Below are positions 1-11,687 of a stretch of 64,000 nucleotides of DNA, piece by piece. The notes beneath the pieces were generated by a model that was not told where the DNA came from, did no database searches, and worked only from the letters and a program-made list of their open reading frames with translations. Made by a program: the position numbers and the translations under genes. The stretch's first letter is position 1, and the number at the start of each line of letters is the position of its first letter. Source of the DNA: Saccharomycopsis fibuligera x Saccharomycopsis cf. fibuligera. Its lineage: Eukaryota > Ascomycota > Saccharomycetes > Ascoideales > Saccharomycopsidaceae. Where the stretch lies: assembly GCA_001936135.1 (NCBI GenBank), contig CP012820.1:496001-560000 (forward strand), in the 5' to 3' direction.

Positions 1-1158
1 TGAACATGCAGCAAGAAGGATTTAATAGTTTTTCGAAATTATGAGTGAATAAAACTTTAAGATATTGTGCTTGAATGCCAGTAAGCCGATAGAGAACAGA
101 AAGTGCTAGATATGGTACATATGCCATTATTTTTCGAGATGTACTTTGCTCTGGAACAGCCAACTAACTTCATAACCAATGTCAAGGATACCGCTGTTAC
201 TAAACTCAAGCTTCGGTTAATTTTTACAACTCTAGCTGGTCATCGGCCATCTTATTCATTAAACAAAACATTTTTAAACTCAATCTTAAGGATCTTAAGG
301 GAGAATTTTGTACGTTGAGTTAAAAAATGTGTGTTTCCGGTTCATTTATACTTCATTCTTGAGTCTTCATTCTTCATCTTTTTTACCTTCACTAACGAGG
401 TCCCTTCTCCCAACAGGTAATGGGCGCCAGAAAAAAAAAAAAGCTTATATATATAACACGAATCAAAGCATTATTAAAGTAGAAGGGAAACTCAAAAAAA
501 GTTTCTAATTTAGACCCCATAACTATCAAACCGAGTGAGAATTACTTTCTTGTTATGTCAAATTTACGCATAACAAAAGCCAAATAATAGCTCCTAGTTT
601 ACATCAGACTGCTTCAGCATACTTTGATTTGAATAAAAGGGATTTTAACAGAAAACAAAATAATAATGATAATAATGTTCGGTTTTTATATGCATAATGT
701 TGAAGTTTAAGACAAAGATATGTACTTCCGGTTCTCGAGTAAATATCAATAATGAAGTGACGTTTGTACTCAAATGTATGGGTGCTCTTAAGGCAAACTT
801 TAAGCGCGGTTCGCAAGTAACAATAATTGCAGTACAACTTTCTAGCTAAAAAAAGATATTGCTTAGCAATGGTGCAAGCAGAAGATAAAAAAGATAAAAT
901 TAAGTTAACCAACAAATTACTGATATTGTAAAATTGTAAACCAATTAAAAAGTATATTAAAATGCACAAATATTACTGGAAAAAACTAAAAATTAAATAT
1001 TAGAGAAGCAGAAAGAGATAAATAACATTAAATAAAAAAATTCAAATCATGTGCAAATAAAAAACAACAACAAAAACAACAACAAAAACAACAACAAAAA
1101 CAACAACAAAAACAATGGGAAACAAGCAAGAAAATGATATATGCACCTTTTTCAGAAA
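1..1158. other. AT-rich intergenic region, no supported gene
   Basis: Only short open frames occur, none with protein-like composition or a convincing ATG. The region lies downstream of the siderophore transporter, which reads leftward and stops at 1159. It ends in a 12-bp tandem repeat, listed separately. An intron-containing gene reaching in from the left cannot be excluded. Confidence 0.5.
1061..1115. repeat. 12-bp tandem repeat (AAAACAACAACA)
   Basis: About 4.5 head-to-tail copies of a 12-bp A/C-only unit are visible. They sit 44 bp downstream of the transporter stop codon, so they probably fall in its 3' UTR or terminator region. Confidence 0.9.
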
Positions 1159-2946
1159 TCAAACATCAGTTTCTTTGTGGGTTTTGCCACCAAATTTGAT
1201 TTTAAGAAGTTTGTCATCTTTCTCCTGTTCTTCAATAGCCTGCAAAGATTGAACACTTTCAAGCTTGTGGTCTCTAAGGAAAAATGTAGCAATCAATAAT
1301 GGAACACAGCAACACAAACCAATAACACAAAGAATCTTTTGAACATATCTGTATGCAATAACAGTAGCTTCTCTTTCTGGTGTACCCCATGGATAGCTGA
1401 GGATAAAAGTGAATGGGGAACCGTAAGCAGTAGTGGCAAGAGTAGCATCACCAAGATGTTTAACCAAGTTTTTGTATAACAACTGAGTCCAGACAGCACC
1501 AGAAATAGAAGCACCCATAGCAGCACCAATATTATAAGAGGACAAGTACAATGCAGTAACTGAAGCCATATTTTTGTGGGAAGTACAAGATTGAATGGAA
1601 GCTTGAACTGGATAAGTGAACAAACCAGCACCAAAACCGAAAAGACAAAGAGCACCAATAATACCAGAGTGAGCATTAGTATCACCTCTGTAGTAAACAA
1701 GCAAGCCATTAGCAACAAACCAAAGACAAGCACCAAAGATTATATATTTCTTCAACTTTCTGAGCTTGACAACAGCCAAACCAAAGATAGTACCAGTTAT
1801 GACAGAAACAAAAGAGTACAAGGAAGTGATTCTTGTGGCTGATTTGACGGATTCGTTAACAGCGACAATAAGCACAGTGTACATGTAGTCATTTGGCATG
1901 TACCAGACCAAGTCAATACAAATACCAATAACAACAGCAGACCATACAGCTCTTTCTTTTAACAAGTGACCTGGAATAAGTGGATATTTAGCAAATTTAG
2001 CTTCCCAAAGAATAAAGAATGGAATAGCAACAAATCCAATGACCAAAGGAGCAATAATCTTACCCTTTTTCCATTGTTCATGAACACCACCAGCAATAGT
2101 GAATGGAACCAAAATCAATCCAAAAACAATAATGACCATCAAAAGACCAATGACGTCAATTTTCCAGAATAAATCAACAGCAGCCCCAGAAAAACTTTTT
2201 CTTTGAACATGTTCTTTTCTTTGTTGTTGCAATTCAGCCCATTCTTCGGTTCTACCAGCCATAAATCTCATGTGGAATAAACAAACAAGCAATGGGATAG
2301 AAGCCAATGGGAAGATGAAGGCCCACATACCAATACCCCAAGACCAGTTACTACTGCCAACAGCGCTAGTAACATCACCAGAAATCCAGGTGTTGATGAC
2401 AAATGGCAAAGCAGGGATGAAAGAACAAAGCAATCTCCAGTTCAAATTAGATTGATCAGCAAGAATAAGTTGCATCAACAAAACCACACCAGTGTAACCA
2501 ATTTGGTACAAAACAGAACCACCAGCAAATCTTTGAATATCATAAGATTGCGATTGAATAACGGTACCAACGACGTAGAAAATAATACTGACAATGAATA
2601 ATTCCAATCTACCAAAAACGTCGGAAAGTCTAGCAAATGCGAATTGAGCAGCAGCAGCAATGACAGCTTTAATAACATTAACAGTGGCATACAAGGAGTG
2701 AGTGGAGTAATCTGAAGCAGCTTGGGCAGTGTAAACGTATCTGATTTGAGCGTCTAAACCGTAAGCATAAGCAACAAGGAAGATGTTAAATAAGAGAAGA
2801 ACTCTAAGAAGTGGGTGCTTGTATTGTTTGGAGATAATTTCAATTTTTCTAATCTCATAAGTAGCCTTACTAAGAGGAGGCTCAACCGGCTGCTCTGTGA
2901 CAGCTTTACCAGCAGTTTTAATGCTGTTCGATCTTGATGATTCCAT
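1159..2946 (-). CDS. SIT1: MFS siderophore-iron transporter (ARN/SIT1 family)
   Basis: This 595-residue protein belongs to the major facilitator family of fungal siderophore-iron transporters, which carry ferric hydroxamates such as ferrichrome across the plasma membrane or from endosomes by proton symport. The cytosolic N-terminus (about residues 1-45) is followed by many hydrophobic segments, consistent with 14 helices. The family motif around GLDAQIRYVYT is at residues 63-73 and the loop ARLSDVFGRLE at 105-115. The stretch INTWISGDV matches yeast Arn proteins. The open frame extends upstream to 3042 but that extension begins with TTG, so the ATG at 2946 is taken as the start. The length is close to Candida albicans Sit1 (about 604). 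GATA and CCAAT motifs lie upstream, fitting iron control. Family assignment is firm. Which siderophore it carries cannot be read. Confidence 0.93.
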   Translation of the reverse strand: MESSRSNSIKTAGKAVTEQPVEPPLSKATYEIRKIEIISKQYKHPLLRVLLLFNIFLVAYAYGLDAQIRYVYTAQAASDYSTHSLYATVNVIKAVIAAAAQFAFARLSDVFGRLELFIVSIIFYVVGTVIQSQSYDIQRFAGGSVLYQIGYTGVVLLMQLILADQSNLNWRLLCSFIPALPFVINTWISGDVTSAVGSSNWSWGIGMWAFIFPLASIPLLVCLFHMRFMAGRTEEWAELQQQRKEHVQRKSFSGAAVDLFWKIDVIGLLMVIIVFGLILVPFTIAGGVHEQWKKGKIIAPLVIGFVAIPFFILWEAKFAKYPLIPGHLLKERAVWSAVVIGICIDLVWYMPNDYMYTVLIVAVNESVKSATRITSLYSFVSVITGTIFGLAVVKLRKLKKYIIFGACLWFVANGLLVYYRGDTNAHSGIIGALCLFGFGAGLFTYPVQASIQSCTSHKNMASVTALYLSSYNIGAAMGASISGAVWTQLLYKNLVKHLGDATLATTAYGSPFTFILSYPWGTPEREATVIAYRYVQKILCVIGLCCCVPLLIATFFLRDHKLESVQSLQAIEEQEKDDKLLKIKFGGKTHKETDV

Positions 2947-4730
2947 TTTGAGAAGTAGATGGAAAAGATTAGTTAGATTATTGATTGATAAGATAACAAA
3001 AAGAAAACAAGAAAAAACTAAAAACACAAATTTATTTTTCAAAAAGTGGATACTTTAGGAGAATATATAGCCGTACAGAACAGGCGTATTGGCATACATA
3101 TTTTTGGTGAGCAGAGTGAGTGAGTATTTCTTTTTTTTTTTTTTTCTCGCCATAATTGCTTTTTTGTCAGGGTGCAAGTTCAACTGCAACTCATGCACAG
3201 CGGTGCAGCAGAGACAGATATAATACAGATTTTGAAGGCTTTTTTTACTGCTTTTCGCTGAAAAAAATGCAAAAGCCGCTTAAGTCGCTTAAGCTACGCA
3301 TGTGGGTGCACAAAGACAGCAGAAGATCATTTAAGTGCACAGCACAGGCGTATTCGTTAATTTTGGTTGTGGTGAGCCCCCAATCAAGATTATAATTTTA
3401 TTGCAATACTTCTTGGATAATGCTGGTTAATAGCAATGAAAATGTCAATTATGTACCTCGAAGTTAAAGACATAATTGTGAAAACATTCAGACAAGTGGT
3501 AGCATGTGGAAGCTAAGACAAGCAAATCTATACCCCACCATATATAGCGGGAGTTGCATTAAGTATCTAGCGGGTTTTGCTCCTGTTTCTGGGCATTATC
3601 TAAAACATCTTTTGGGGGCAGCTATAGCTGTTGCTTTTTTTTTTAATTAAGTTTTCAATCTTCTTTATTGCTGCGCCTATTTCTTTTGTACAGAAAGCGG
3701 CTGCGTTTTTATTATTTGCAAACGACTTTTGTGACCGTTTCTCAATAACATTAACTGTTGCTTTTCATAGAAATGGAAAAACGTGTGTGACCGCTAAATA
3801 ACTTAGAAATTTTCAACCATTAAAATAAGATGTTATAGTTGCCAGAATGCCGGCACCGGAAAATATAGAAAAATTTTTCTATTTATGTTTTTGTTTTCCT
3901 TCTTTTCCAATCAAGCCTTTCCGCATTAAGGTTCAATCACCGTTGCCAAATGCAGTTTAATGCATTTGTATGCCTTTTGATGCCTTTGATTTTTGAGATA
4001 AATTTCCTTTAGCACTTCAGCCAACATCAATAAGTGGAAAATTTTTCTCCGAGAAATGAAAAAATAACTTTGCATACATTCATAGCATCGAAAAACTGCA
4101 GTTTCCTCGCTTCCGATATTCATTTCCCATATCCGTTTTCCCCTCAAACTCTCTTTCTTCTGCATTTGGCAGCATGTAAAAATTTGCTTATCTTCGACAA
4201 TCTTTATTCTTTTCAAAGCTTAGATCTTGTTTCTTGAGTAATGAGGATACAATTGCGCAACTGTGCTCGTCTCTTTCCGACACAACGGTATGAGGGCAGA
4301 TCAGCAGCAACGTTTTACAAAAGTTAAATAATATGTACAAACATACATCATGCAACATCTCAAAATGGCGTTTTTGCTTTATTATTAGATCTCAACGGTG
4401 CGTCATCGTAGAAATTCATTAAGAGAAAGCAAATGCTGAACTCATTTGCTTTTTCTTGACCTGGCTAATGAATTTCATTGGAAGCTTTAGGATTACAACA
4501 TACGTGTTTTGTCAAAGAAAAGCAATTATAGTTTGCTTGCTGCTATGACCTGTGCTTAATAAAGAAATTATTTTGAATTTGGGATATTGCCAAGCGCCTA
4601 AGCCCATTAAAATTTTCTTCAAAAAAAAACTTTTGTTCTTTTTTTCCGCAGTTACACACACTATTGGAATCATGAACTTATCAACAAACAAGGCTCAAAA
4701 ATTGGGTCGGGTCACTTCTAATCTAAAAAA
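2947..4730. other. Long intergenic region between transporter and unknown membrane protein
   Basis: This 1.8-kb stretch is the longest gene-free interval in the window. It must hold the promoter of the siderophore transporter (reading left) and the 3' end of the next minus-strand gene. Short T tracts and CCAAT/GATA motifs are visible. A 96-codon open frame at 3926-4216 starts with TTG and resembles nothing I know. Confidence 0.6.
2986..2996 (-). promoter_or_regulatory. Paired GATA motifs upstream of the siderophore transporter
   Basis: Two overlapping WGATAA motifs (TGATAAGATAA on the plus strand) lie 40-50 bp upstream of the transporter ATG. Fungal iron-responsive GATA repressors (Sfu1/SreA type) bind such sites at siderophore genes. 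CCAAT pentamers, the core of the Hap complex, are at 3088-3092 (minus strand) and 3380-3384. That these sites act here is inference. Confidence 0.35.
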
Positions 4731-5396
4731 TTAAACTGTTTTTTCATGATACTTGTACTTCTTCAACCCTTCAATTTCAACAGCGGTGCTTGTGACCCAC
4801 TGGTTCACGATAATGCTAGTTGCGGAAGCAAGCAATGGCATTATTATAAATAACTGTGTGTCTATACTATTTTTAAATTTGACTATCGTAGGATCCACCT
4901 GATAATGGCACCTTATGAGCAAGATGGAGATACCAACATGCATTGTATTGAATAGCACTAGGTATTTTGGTTTATTTGCGAAGCTACGTTGAGCTTTCGA
5001 AATTAAGGCTTTTATTTTGAAAATAGTATCACGCCTGCTAGAAATGGTTAACATGTCATCAATATTAGCATTGCTCTGCACTTGAGATTCTGCCTTTTGT
5101 TCAATCAACTGTTTAGTCAAGCTATAGTGATTCAAGTAATGCAAGCTAATGCAATTGAGTAGCATCGCAAGTAAAGCAAAAAAACCGAATAAAGGTTTTT
5201 GCTTAAAAAAAGGAAGTATAATGTAGAATGGCGTAAGAACTAAGAATAGTATCAGGAACACTCTAAGATAAAATTGGTTTCTTTCATACGAGACATCGTT
5301 GAGAAGAGCAATAAGATCGTCCTGTTCATTGGGCTCGAGATAATCGTTCTGAGCGAGATTGTCTATTTTGGCAAGAGACTTCCTGAGTCTGGACAT
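4731..5396 (-). CDS. Conserved-looking multi-pass membrane protein, function unknown
   Basis: I do not recognise this 221-residue protein. It has a charged, probably cytosolic N-terminus (residues 1-40), two adjacent hydrophobic segments at about 43-63 and 69-90, a hydrophilic middle with a possible coiled stretch (95-135), and two further hydrophobic segments near 145-163 and 183-202. The four-segment layout suggests an ER or other endomembrane protein. The frame opens upstream with TTG at 5408. The first ATG is at 5396 and is used here. It lies between the siderophore transporter and the quinone reductase, on the same strand as both, which says nothing firm about its role. Even codon use and clear hydrophobic periodicity support a real gene. 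Confidence 0.7.
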   Translation of the reverse strand: MSRLRKSLAKIDNLAQNDYLEPNEQDDLIALLNDVSYERNQFYLRVFLILFLVLTPFYIILPFFKQKPLFGFFALLAMLLNCISLHYLNHYSLTKQLIEQKAESQVQSNANIDDMLTISSRRDTIFKIKALISKAQRSFANKPKYLVLFNTMHVGISILLIRCHYQVDPTIVKFKNSIDTQLFIIMPLLASATSIIVNQWVTSTAVEIEGLKKYKYHEKTV

Positions 5397-5715
5397 AAGG
5401 TATCTCAATTTCTCGATTATTATACTTCCAGGCGACGTGAATCACTGACTGAAGTTATAGCTGTATCTTTTGCCATCGAATAGACCAAAATATTTTTGCT
5501 TAAGACCCTCCCCTCCACCCCAAAAAAAGACAGAAATATAAAATCACATGACATAATATCATGTCAGCTTCTGCGCACTTATAAGTCAATGAAATATGCT
5601 ACGCTTTTATACCTAACGATTGTTTTCCATTTGATAAACATTCCATTATCATGAAATACACACAGCGACATAAAATAAATCGACATTTAGTAAACTTAAA
5701 TCAAGCTAGCAAAAT

Positions 5716-6711
5716 TCATTGAGGAATTTCCAAAGTTAATTTACCAGTAGTTTTACGAGAAATGAGCAATTTGTTAGCCTCTTTGTACTCACTCAATGGG
5801 TATGGCTTGCTAACGTTATATTTTAAATCACCATTGACCAAGCTGTCCACCAAAATCTTGCTGTATTTAGCAAATAAATCTGGTTCCGCAATGTAGCGCA
5901 AAACCGTTGGTCTGCTTACCTGGATATTATTTGGCCAAGTGTTGATGGTGACAGGGCCAATTGGGCCACTAGCATTACCAAAACTGACAAAACTACCATT
6001 CAATCCCAATGATTGTAAAGTGATCTCATAAGTGTCTTTTCCCACAGAGTCATAAGCCGCTTGGACACCTTTGCCGTTGGTAATTTCTCTCACTTTAGCG
6101 ACAATGTCGTCAGTTTGGTTGTTGATCAAGTATTCAGCTCCCAAGCTTTTAGCCAACTGCAACTTCTCTTCACTGGAAGCAACAGCAATAGCATGTGCAC
6201 CTCTTTGCTTGATGATTTGTAACAATACTTGACCAACCCCACCGGCAGCGGCATAAACGAGAATAAAGTCACCCTTTTTCACATTATAGACTTCACTAGC
6301 AAAAGTGATGGCAGTGAGACCCTGAATTAAGATACTTCCCAATTTTTTGAAGTTTTCTTCGCTGATGTCACTATCTAACTTGATGATTGGGTGAGTAGCA
6401 GCAACCTTGGTATATTGTGCAAAAGTGGCAGTGGCAGGATACGCAACCTTGTCACCAACTCTGTAGTCTTTAACATTAGCACCAACAGCGGCAATAGTAC
6501 CAGAAGCCTCACGGCCCAAGACGTATGGCTTTGGTGCATCGTAGACACCAGTACGGAAGTAGTTTTCAATGTAATTGATGCCAGAATATTTGTTCTTGAT
6601 GAGTATCTCGTTTTCAGAAATCTCTGGCACTGCAAAATCAGTGTACTTGATAACGTCCAAGTCCCCCGTTTCTTCAATGAGGATGACTTTCTGGGTTTTA
6701 GGAATTGACAT
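5716..6711 (-). CDS. ZTA1: NADPH:quinone reductase, zeta-crystallin type
   Basis: This 331-residue protein is a zinc-free medium-chain dehydrogenase/reductase of the quinone oxidoreductase group, which passes single electrons from NADPH to quinones and helps with oxidative stress. The GroES-like N-terminal half carries LGREASGTIAAVG at residues 65-77. The Rossmann half carries the nucleotide-binding AAGGVG at 155-160, followed by the typical GAEYLINNQ and GKGVQAAYDSVG stretches. The zinc ligands of alcohol dehydrogenases are absent, as expected for the family. Length matches yeast Zta1 (334). The ATG at 6711 is the first in frame. A TATA-like stretch lies about 40 bp upstream on the gene strand and a CACGTG about 240 bp upstream. 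Confidence 0.93.
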   Translation of the reverse strand: MSIPKTQKVILIEETGDLDVIKYTDFAVPEISENEILIKNKYSGINYIENYFRTGVYDAPKPYVLGREASGTIAAVGANVKDYRVGDKVAYPATATFAQYTKVAATHPIIKLDSDISEENFKKLGSILIQGLTAITFASEVYNVKKGDFILVYAAAGGVGQVLLQIIKQRGAHAIAVASSEEKLQLAKSLGAEYLINNQTDDIVAKVREITNGKGVQAAYDSVGKDTYEITLQSLGLNGSFVSFGNASGPIGPVTINTWPNNIQVSRPTVLRYIAEPDLFAKYSKILVDSLVNGDLKYNVSKPYPLSEYKEANKLLISRKTTGKLTLEIPQ

Positions 6712-7511
6712 ATCTCAAGGAGTTTTGAAAATTAGCTATTATAATAATTATGTATAAAAGGAATTGAGGCACGACACTTGATACAAAAAGTATTAAGAAG
6801 CTTCAAGAAGGAGAAACAAATAAAAAATTGAATTAATCAATTGCAATCAGAGAAACATCAATTAAAGTTAAAACTATGAGAAACTTGAGATGGGGGTCAC
6901 TGAGCTGCTTTATATGCGGTAGACACACAGTAGAATTGGTGATACCAAGCGCACGTGATAAACACTAAAAGTCACCCAGAATGGCAACTATTTAGCAAGA
7001 ATCATTAATAAGCAGATGACTGCTAAGAAGCAATGGAATTTAAGGTAACGGAACATGTTTACGAAATCCGAGATTTAACAGGTCAATACTAGACCCTGAG
7101 ATTATAGTTGTGATAATAAAATAAGACAAGAACACAACACTACGCTATCTATTGCATGACAAAAATCATACTAAGCACAAAAACATAAAGTCTGGCCGAG
7201 CAATATATATACTAGAATAAGTATTATGAAGTATTCATGACCAAGGAAAAAAACAACAGTACCGGGCGCTAAAAATTGGAAAACTGACTGGCAAAGTAAG
7301 AAATTGCAAACATTTGTGTTGGGATTGACAGCTTCATGTCACACGTAACCTAAAGTCGAAATTACCTCCGCTTAGTTCCGAAGCGCTAAAGTAGCGTACA
7401 ATGAAGTTTAAATCACAAAGTCATATCAAAAATTAACATTAAAAAACAACATCCGAAGCATAGAGTGAGTCGAAAAACATAATGGGTTGCCCACTTAGCA
7501 ATAACAAAATC
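6712..7511. other. Intergenic region with a CACGTG element
   Basis: Contains the promoter of the quinone reductase gene (reading left) and the 3' flank of the LEU3-type gene. A CACGTG palindrome, a Cbf1-type or other bHLH core, is at 6952-6957. No further gene is supported. Confidence 0.6.
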
Positions 7512-8010
7512 TCAATGGTTCTCATCACTAACATCACCATTATTATTATTATTGCTTCCTGAATGATGTTTTGATACTGTCCCATTATTGCCGTTATTGT
7601 TGTTATTGTAATTATGGTTATTGCCGAACAAAGACACATTAGGAACTGGATCGCTGTAAGTATCGTGAAAGCCGAAATCATTCATCACCGAAGACACATC
7701 CTTAAGCAAAACATTTAAATCACTGCTCCAGAACTCTAATGAATTGTCGGCACCGCCCCATGGTGATATTGCCGATAAGTCTGTTGGACCGTTGCTAAAA
7801 TTTACATTTGTATTAGCGGAGTTTGAGTCAGCATTAATGCTCGTAGAAATACCATTATTACCGGTAAACCCGGTACTGGTACTATTAGAAGTTCCAATCA
7901 TGGCACTTCCCTGACGAGCAAGCAGCGGCGACATAGCTAATTCTGGACCATTTTTAGTAGTTTGAGCGGAATTTTTAGCTGTCAAATTAATGTTAGAGTT
8001 GATTGCAGAA

Positions 8011-8102
<92 letters not shown>

Positions 8103-11100
8103 GTCATTATTATCATTATTATTATCATCAATAGTATTATTATTATGACTGTTATTGCTGAGGCCACTAGCATTGATATTGGATAAAATTGGGTTTGTTA
8201 TACTAGAAGTATTCGTGTTGATACTATTGTAACCTGTTGGTTTTTGTGAAGAAGTACTAAAGTTTGAACTATTGACGCTTTCATTATTATTTGGATAAAC
8301 GCTTGCAGCGGCTGCCGTAGAATTTGTTAAGTTTGTTTTATTGTTGTTATTTTGTAATTTGTCAGAGTTTTCAGGTACAGTAAACTCTTGGTTTCTAGAA
8401 GATTTATATTTGACGTCCGTTGATGCGGCACTATAAGTTTGGTGATTTGGCAGTGCAGTATCTGGCACTAAACCAGACTGGGATACCTGTGGCGATAGGG
8501 ATCCCACTGTCGATGATACTTTGTTATTAAATAGCGGTTTGTAAGTGCTTGTAGCAGGCGTATCACCAGCACTATAAGGTGCAATTGAACCAGGCTTGGT
8601 TTTCTTGGCCTTTTTGGCCACTTGGCGAGGTGACGCAAACAATGTTGATGATGACCCTGATACTGCTGGTGCCAGTGGCGGAAGCGAAGCTGGTCGAATT
8701 GGAGGAGGAGTGCCTGCGGTAGAAGCATTGCTATCCCTACCTCTTTTCGACCCAATGGTTTCCGCATTATTGAACAGTTGTTGCTGTGGCTTAGACAAGC
8801 CGAAGGCTGATGGTCGTTTCGCGCTGTCTAACTGCGGAGAGCCAATGGAGGAATTCGATCCTACTGAGCCGCTATGTTGGCGATGTTGATGTTGATGTGC
8901 ATTGCTGTTGGCGCCATTATAGTTACTGGCATTGTGGTTGTGTCTGTCATGGTGGATTGGTGCAGGATCCAATGGAATCGTCTTAATAATTTTTCTGGCA
9001 GAATTTTCTGGGCGTAACACAATATCTTCTAACGTGCGTGATTTCTTAGATGGATGAGAGCCATTGCTTTGACTTTCCTGGTTTTCACTGGTCTTGTTAT
9101 TGTTGGTATTATTGGTATTGCTATTGCTTGCAGTCGCTTCCGAAGGTGTTGACCCCAAATCTTTGATTTTCTCATCAAGAGATGAAGAGCCATCGGAATC
9201 TGGGTAGTCATTTTCGCTATCATATGCATTGTCTGTTCTTACTGAAAACTGAGGTGGTTGTTGTTGATAACTTTGCGACTGTTGATGCTGATCAGCATAT
9301 GCACCTTTTCCAATGGCTTTGTTAGCAATACTATTAGATGAACGAGCCGCCGTATTGGCAGAGTTAACATCGTCCACCCCTTCAACGTCAGAGTTGACAT
9401 CGTCATCCTCTTCATCTTTTTTGATCATGTATCGCATCATGCCACTCTTTTCTCTCAAAATCAATAAACAGTCAAAAAATATACTCGCTGCCATTCTTGT
9501 AGTAATATTTACTTCAAACTTTAACGAGTTCTTAGCATATAATGTGTCAAATAATTGCCATAAACTTTGCATAATTCCTGAAAATCGGTAAGCAATATCA
9601 TACTTGATCACTGAATTACGCAAAGTCAAATATATTGCTACCTGATACATAGTCTTACCACGGGGAAAGTCAATTATTTGCTTAAGCGGAGAAAATGAAA
9701 TCTTGGTAATAATGAATGCCGCTTGCCAAATGGAAATAACATATACACCCGGCAAATATTTCATAAACCGCTTATCTTCAGTTTGAGCTATTTGACAATG
9801 GTTGAGTAATGCGACACAAGCGTTAAATAGCTTAATAAGTCCATGTTTCAGCGCTAATGAAAGATCATTGTAGTATGCTGGTTTGCGAGTTGCATTGCTG
9901 CTTGGTCTAGCTCTAGCAGTAGTATCGTAACTTTGAGTATTATTATTCTTATTATTTTCATCATCCGAGCTATTATTGTAGTCTGCGTTTTCATCATTAA
10001 AATTATTGTTCTGATCACCTTCGGTGTTGTTCACAACTGCATTTCCAGAAGCTTTTTCTTCATCTTCTAAATCGAGAAAGTAATAAGTGTACAAATGTAC
10101 CCTAGCTAGCAAAAAGGCAAATTTTCGGTAATGGTCGAGTGAATGCAAACCAATTCTCATTTCCATCTTGTCCAATCTTTGGGATAAAATATTAATTAAT
10201 GGTTTTCTCTCACTATGGTTTTGGGTATTGCTGAGAGTACTCACAATCTGGCTTTCGAAATCGGCTACTTCCATCAATTGTTTAATTGGTAGAGGAAAAT
10301 TGAGCTCATTATTCAGCGCTAAAAACTTAAGCAACTTGCTATCAAAGGAAGTAAAAGCTGGATAACCAAACACTGTCAGAATTGTTTGCGAAACAATGTT
10401 ACACAGAATCCAGGTTCGTAATTGCTCTGTTAGAAGCATAAGCTGTCTCGAATCTGTCTTAGCAGCGTTAGAAAAATCCGTAGCGTGCCCTGGACTATGA
10501 AGGCCAATTCTAACTGCTTGGAATAACGCAATTCCAATGGTGTTCCAGGATGAATCAGCGCTCAACGAACTGGCTAACGGCGGCCACATAGTGAAGATGA
10601 GAAAAGCTTGCACAGAGTACACTGAAGAGGCATTGTAGACTGGCTCATCAAATTCAGAAGGTGAGTACCGCGTTATGGGACTAATGGTTAAATCTTCCAA
10701 AATGTTTCGCACCAAGGGGGAAAGATCCATAAGAAGAGATCTAGAGTAGCCATCAGAATACCTTCTCAAAGCAGTGAGCATAATCACCCAAAACAATGCG
10801 GGACACAAACGATATAGCTTTTCCGGGCCCTTTTGAATATCAATGACAGGAAGAAGTGGATGGTAATTGTCTGAAAATTCAATGTAAAGTTCTTTGATAT
10901 TCTCGGAGGATAGGTTGATATTTTGAAGGGTCTTGGGCTCGCATTGCAACGCACTTTCACTTAAACTATTACTTGTCTCTGCTGTATTTGTTGAACCACC
11001 TTGTGGTACATTACTTGATGGCATGCTGGTTACATTCTGCTGAGCGGAAGGCGCAGAACTGGTGACATTTGCTTGTAATTGAGAAACAGGAAATGCTACT

Positions 11101-11687
11101 GATGCTGTTACTGGGCTATTCTGTACCAGATTGCCCAGTATCCCCAAACCAGGCCTATGATTGATGTTGATATTGCTGATATGGTTATTGACAGTTGGCC
11201 CAGTAGAACTATCGTAGTCTTCTAACTTGAGCTCATTTCTTTCATTCTCACTGTTGAGGGCATTTGCGGTATTCACCACGTTATTCAACTTCTGGATCAA
11301 ATCTGCATTAAGCAACGCAGCAGTCAGCAGTGAAGATTCATCATTTAGCGGTTTAATGAGGCCATTCAATGTTTGCCTTAACTCATGATATGCCTGCTCA
11401 AGCTGGGCATTACGGGCCCTTTTGTATGTACGCTTGTAATCTGGTTTCAAAGTACACAAGAGTCCTCGTGCAGCACACCTTGAACACGGATTAGGAGCAT
11501 TTTCCTGGGCATTACATTTGGATTTTTGTTGGCGGCATTCGACACAAGCAATACGTTTAGTCCTGCTTCGTATTTTACTGGAAGTGGTATTGAGATTGTG
11601 GTCATTATTATTATTCTGATGGTGGTCATCGTTGGTGATGAGCTGATCTCGGGGGTGGCTCGGATGAGGCCTTATTTCCGTAACCAT
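7512..11687 (-). CDS. LEU3: Zn2Cys6 transcription factor, Leu3 family
   Basis: This is a 1391-residue zinc-cluster activator. The binuclear cluster has cysteines at residues 48, 51, 58, 68, 71 and 78. The block ACVECRQQKSKC and the following linker YKRTYKRARNAQLEQ closely match yeast Leu3, which regulates branched-chain amino acid genes in response to alpha-isopropylmalate. A fungal-specific middle homology region spans roughly residues 260-750. The C-terminus carries an acidic, hydrophobic stretch (LEFWSSDLNVLLKDV) like the Leu3 activation domain. The protein is much longer than yeast Leu3 (886), owing to Asn-, Ser- and Gln-rich insertions, including a run of about 30 asparagines near residues 1195-1225. 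It could instead be a Leu3-related paralogue, but the DNA-binding region argues for Leu3 itself. Confidence 0.88.
8014..8100. repeat. Trinucleotide repeat (TTA)29 encoding polyasparagine
   Basis: Twenty-nine uninterrupted TTA units read as AAT (Asn) codons on the minus strand inside the LEU3-type gene. Imperfect units and Asp codons flank the 3' side. The absence of AAC codons points to recent slippage expansion. Confidence 0.97.

Noticed and set aside
2947-3042. N-terminal extension of the siderophore transporter
   Set aside because: The open frame reaches 3042 but begins with TTG. The ATG at 2946 fits the family. Similar TTG extensions were dropped for the kinase-like gene, POP3, the DUF1168 gene and the small membrane protein.
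3926-4216. 96-codon minus-strand frame in the long left spacer
   Set aside because: Starts with TTG, has no recognisable motif, and an overlapping frame of similar length exists on the other strand.
2947-4730. Possible centromere
   Set aside because: CUG-clade centromeres are usually gene-free for about 3 kb or more, often with long inverted repeats. The longest gene-free stretch here is 1.8 kb and the only long inverted repeat has 32-bp arms.
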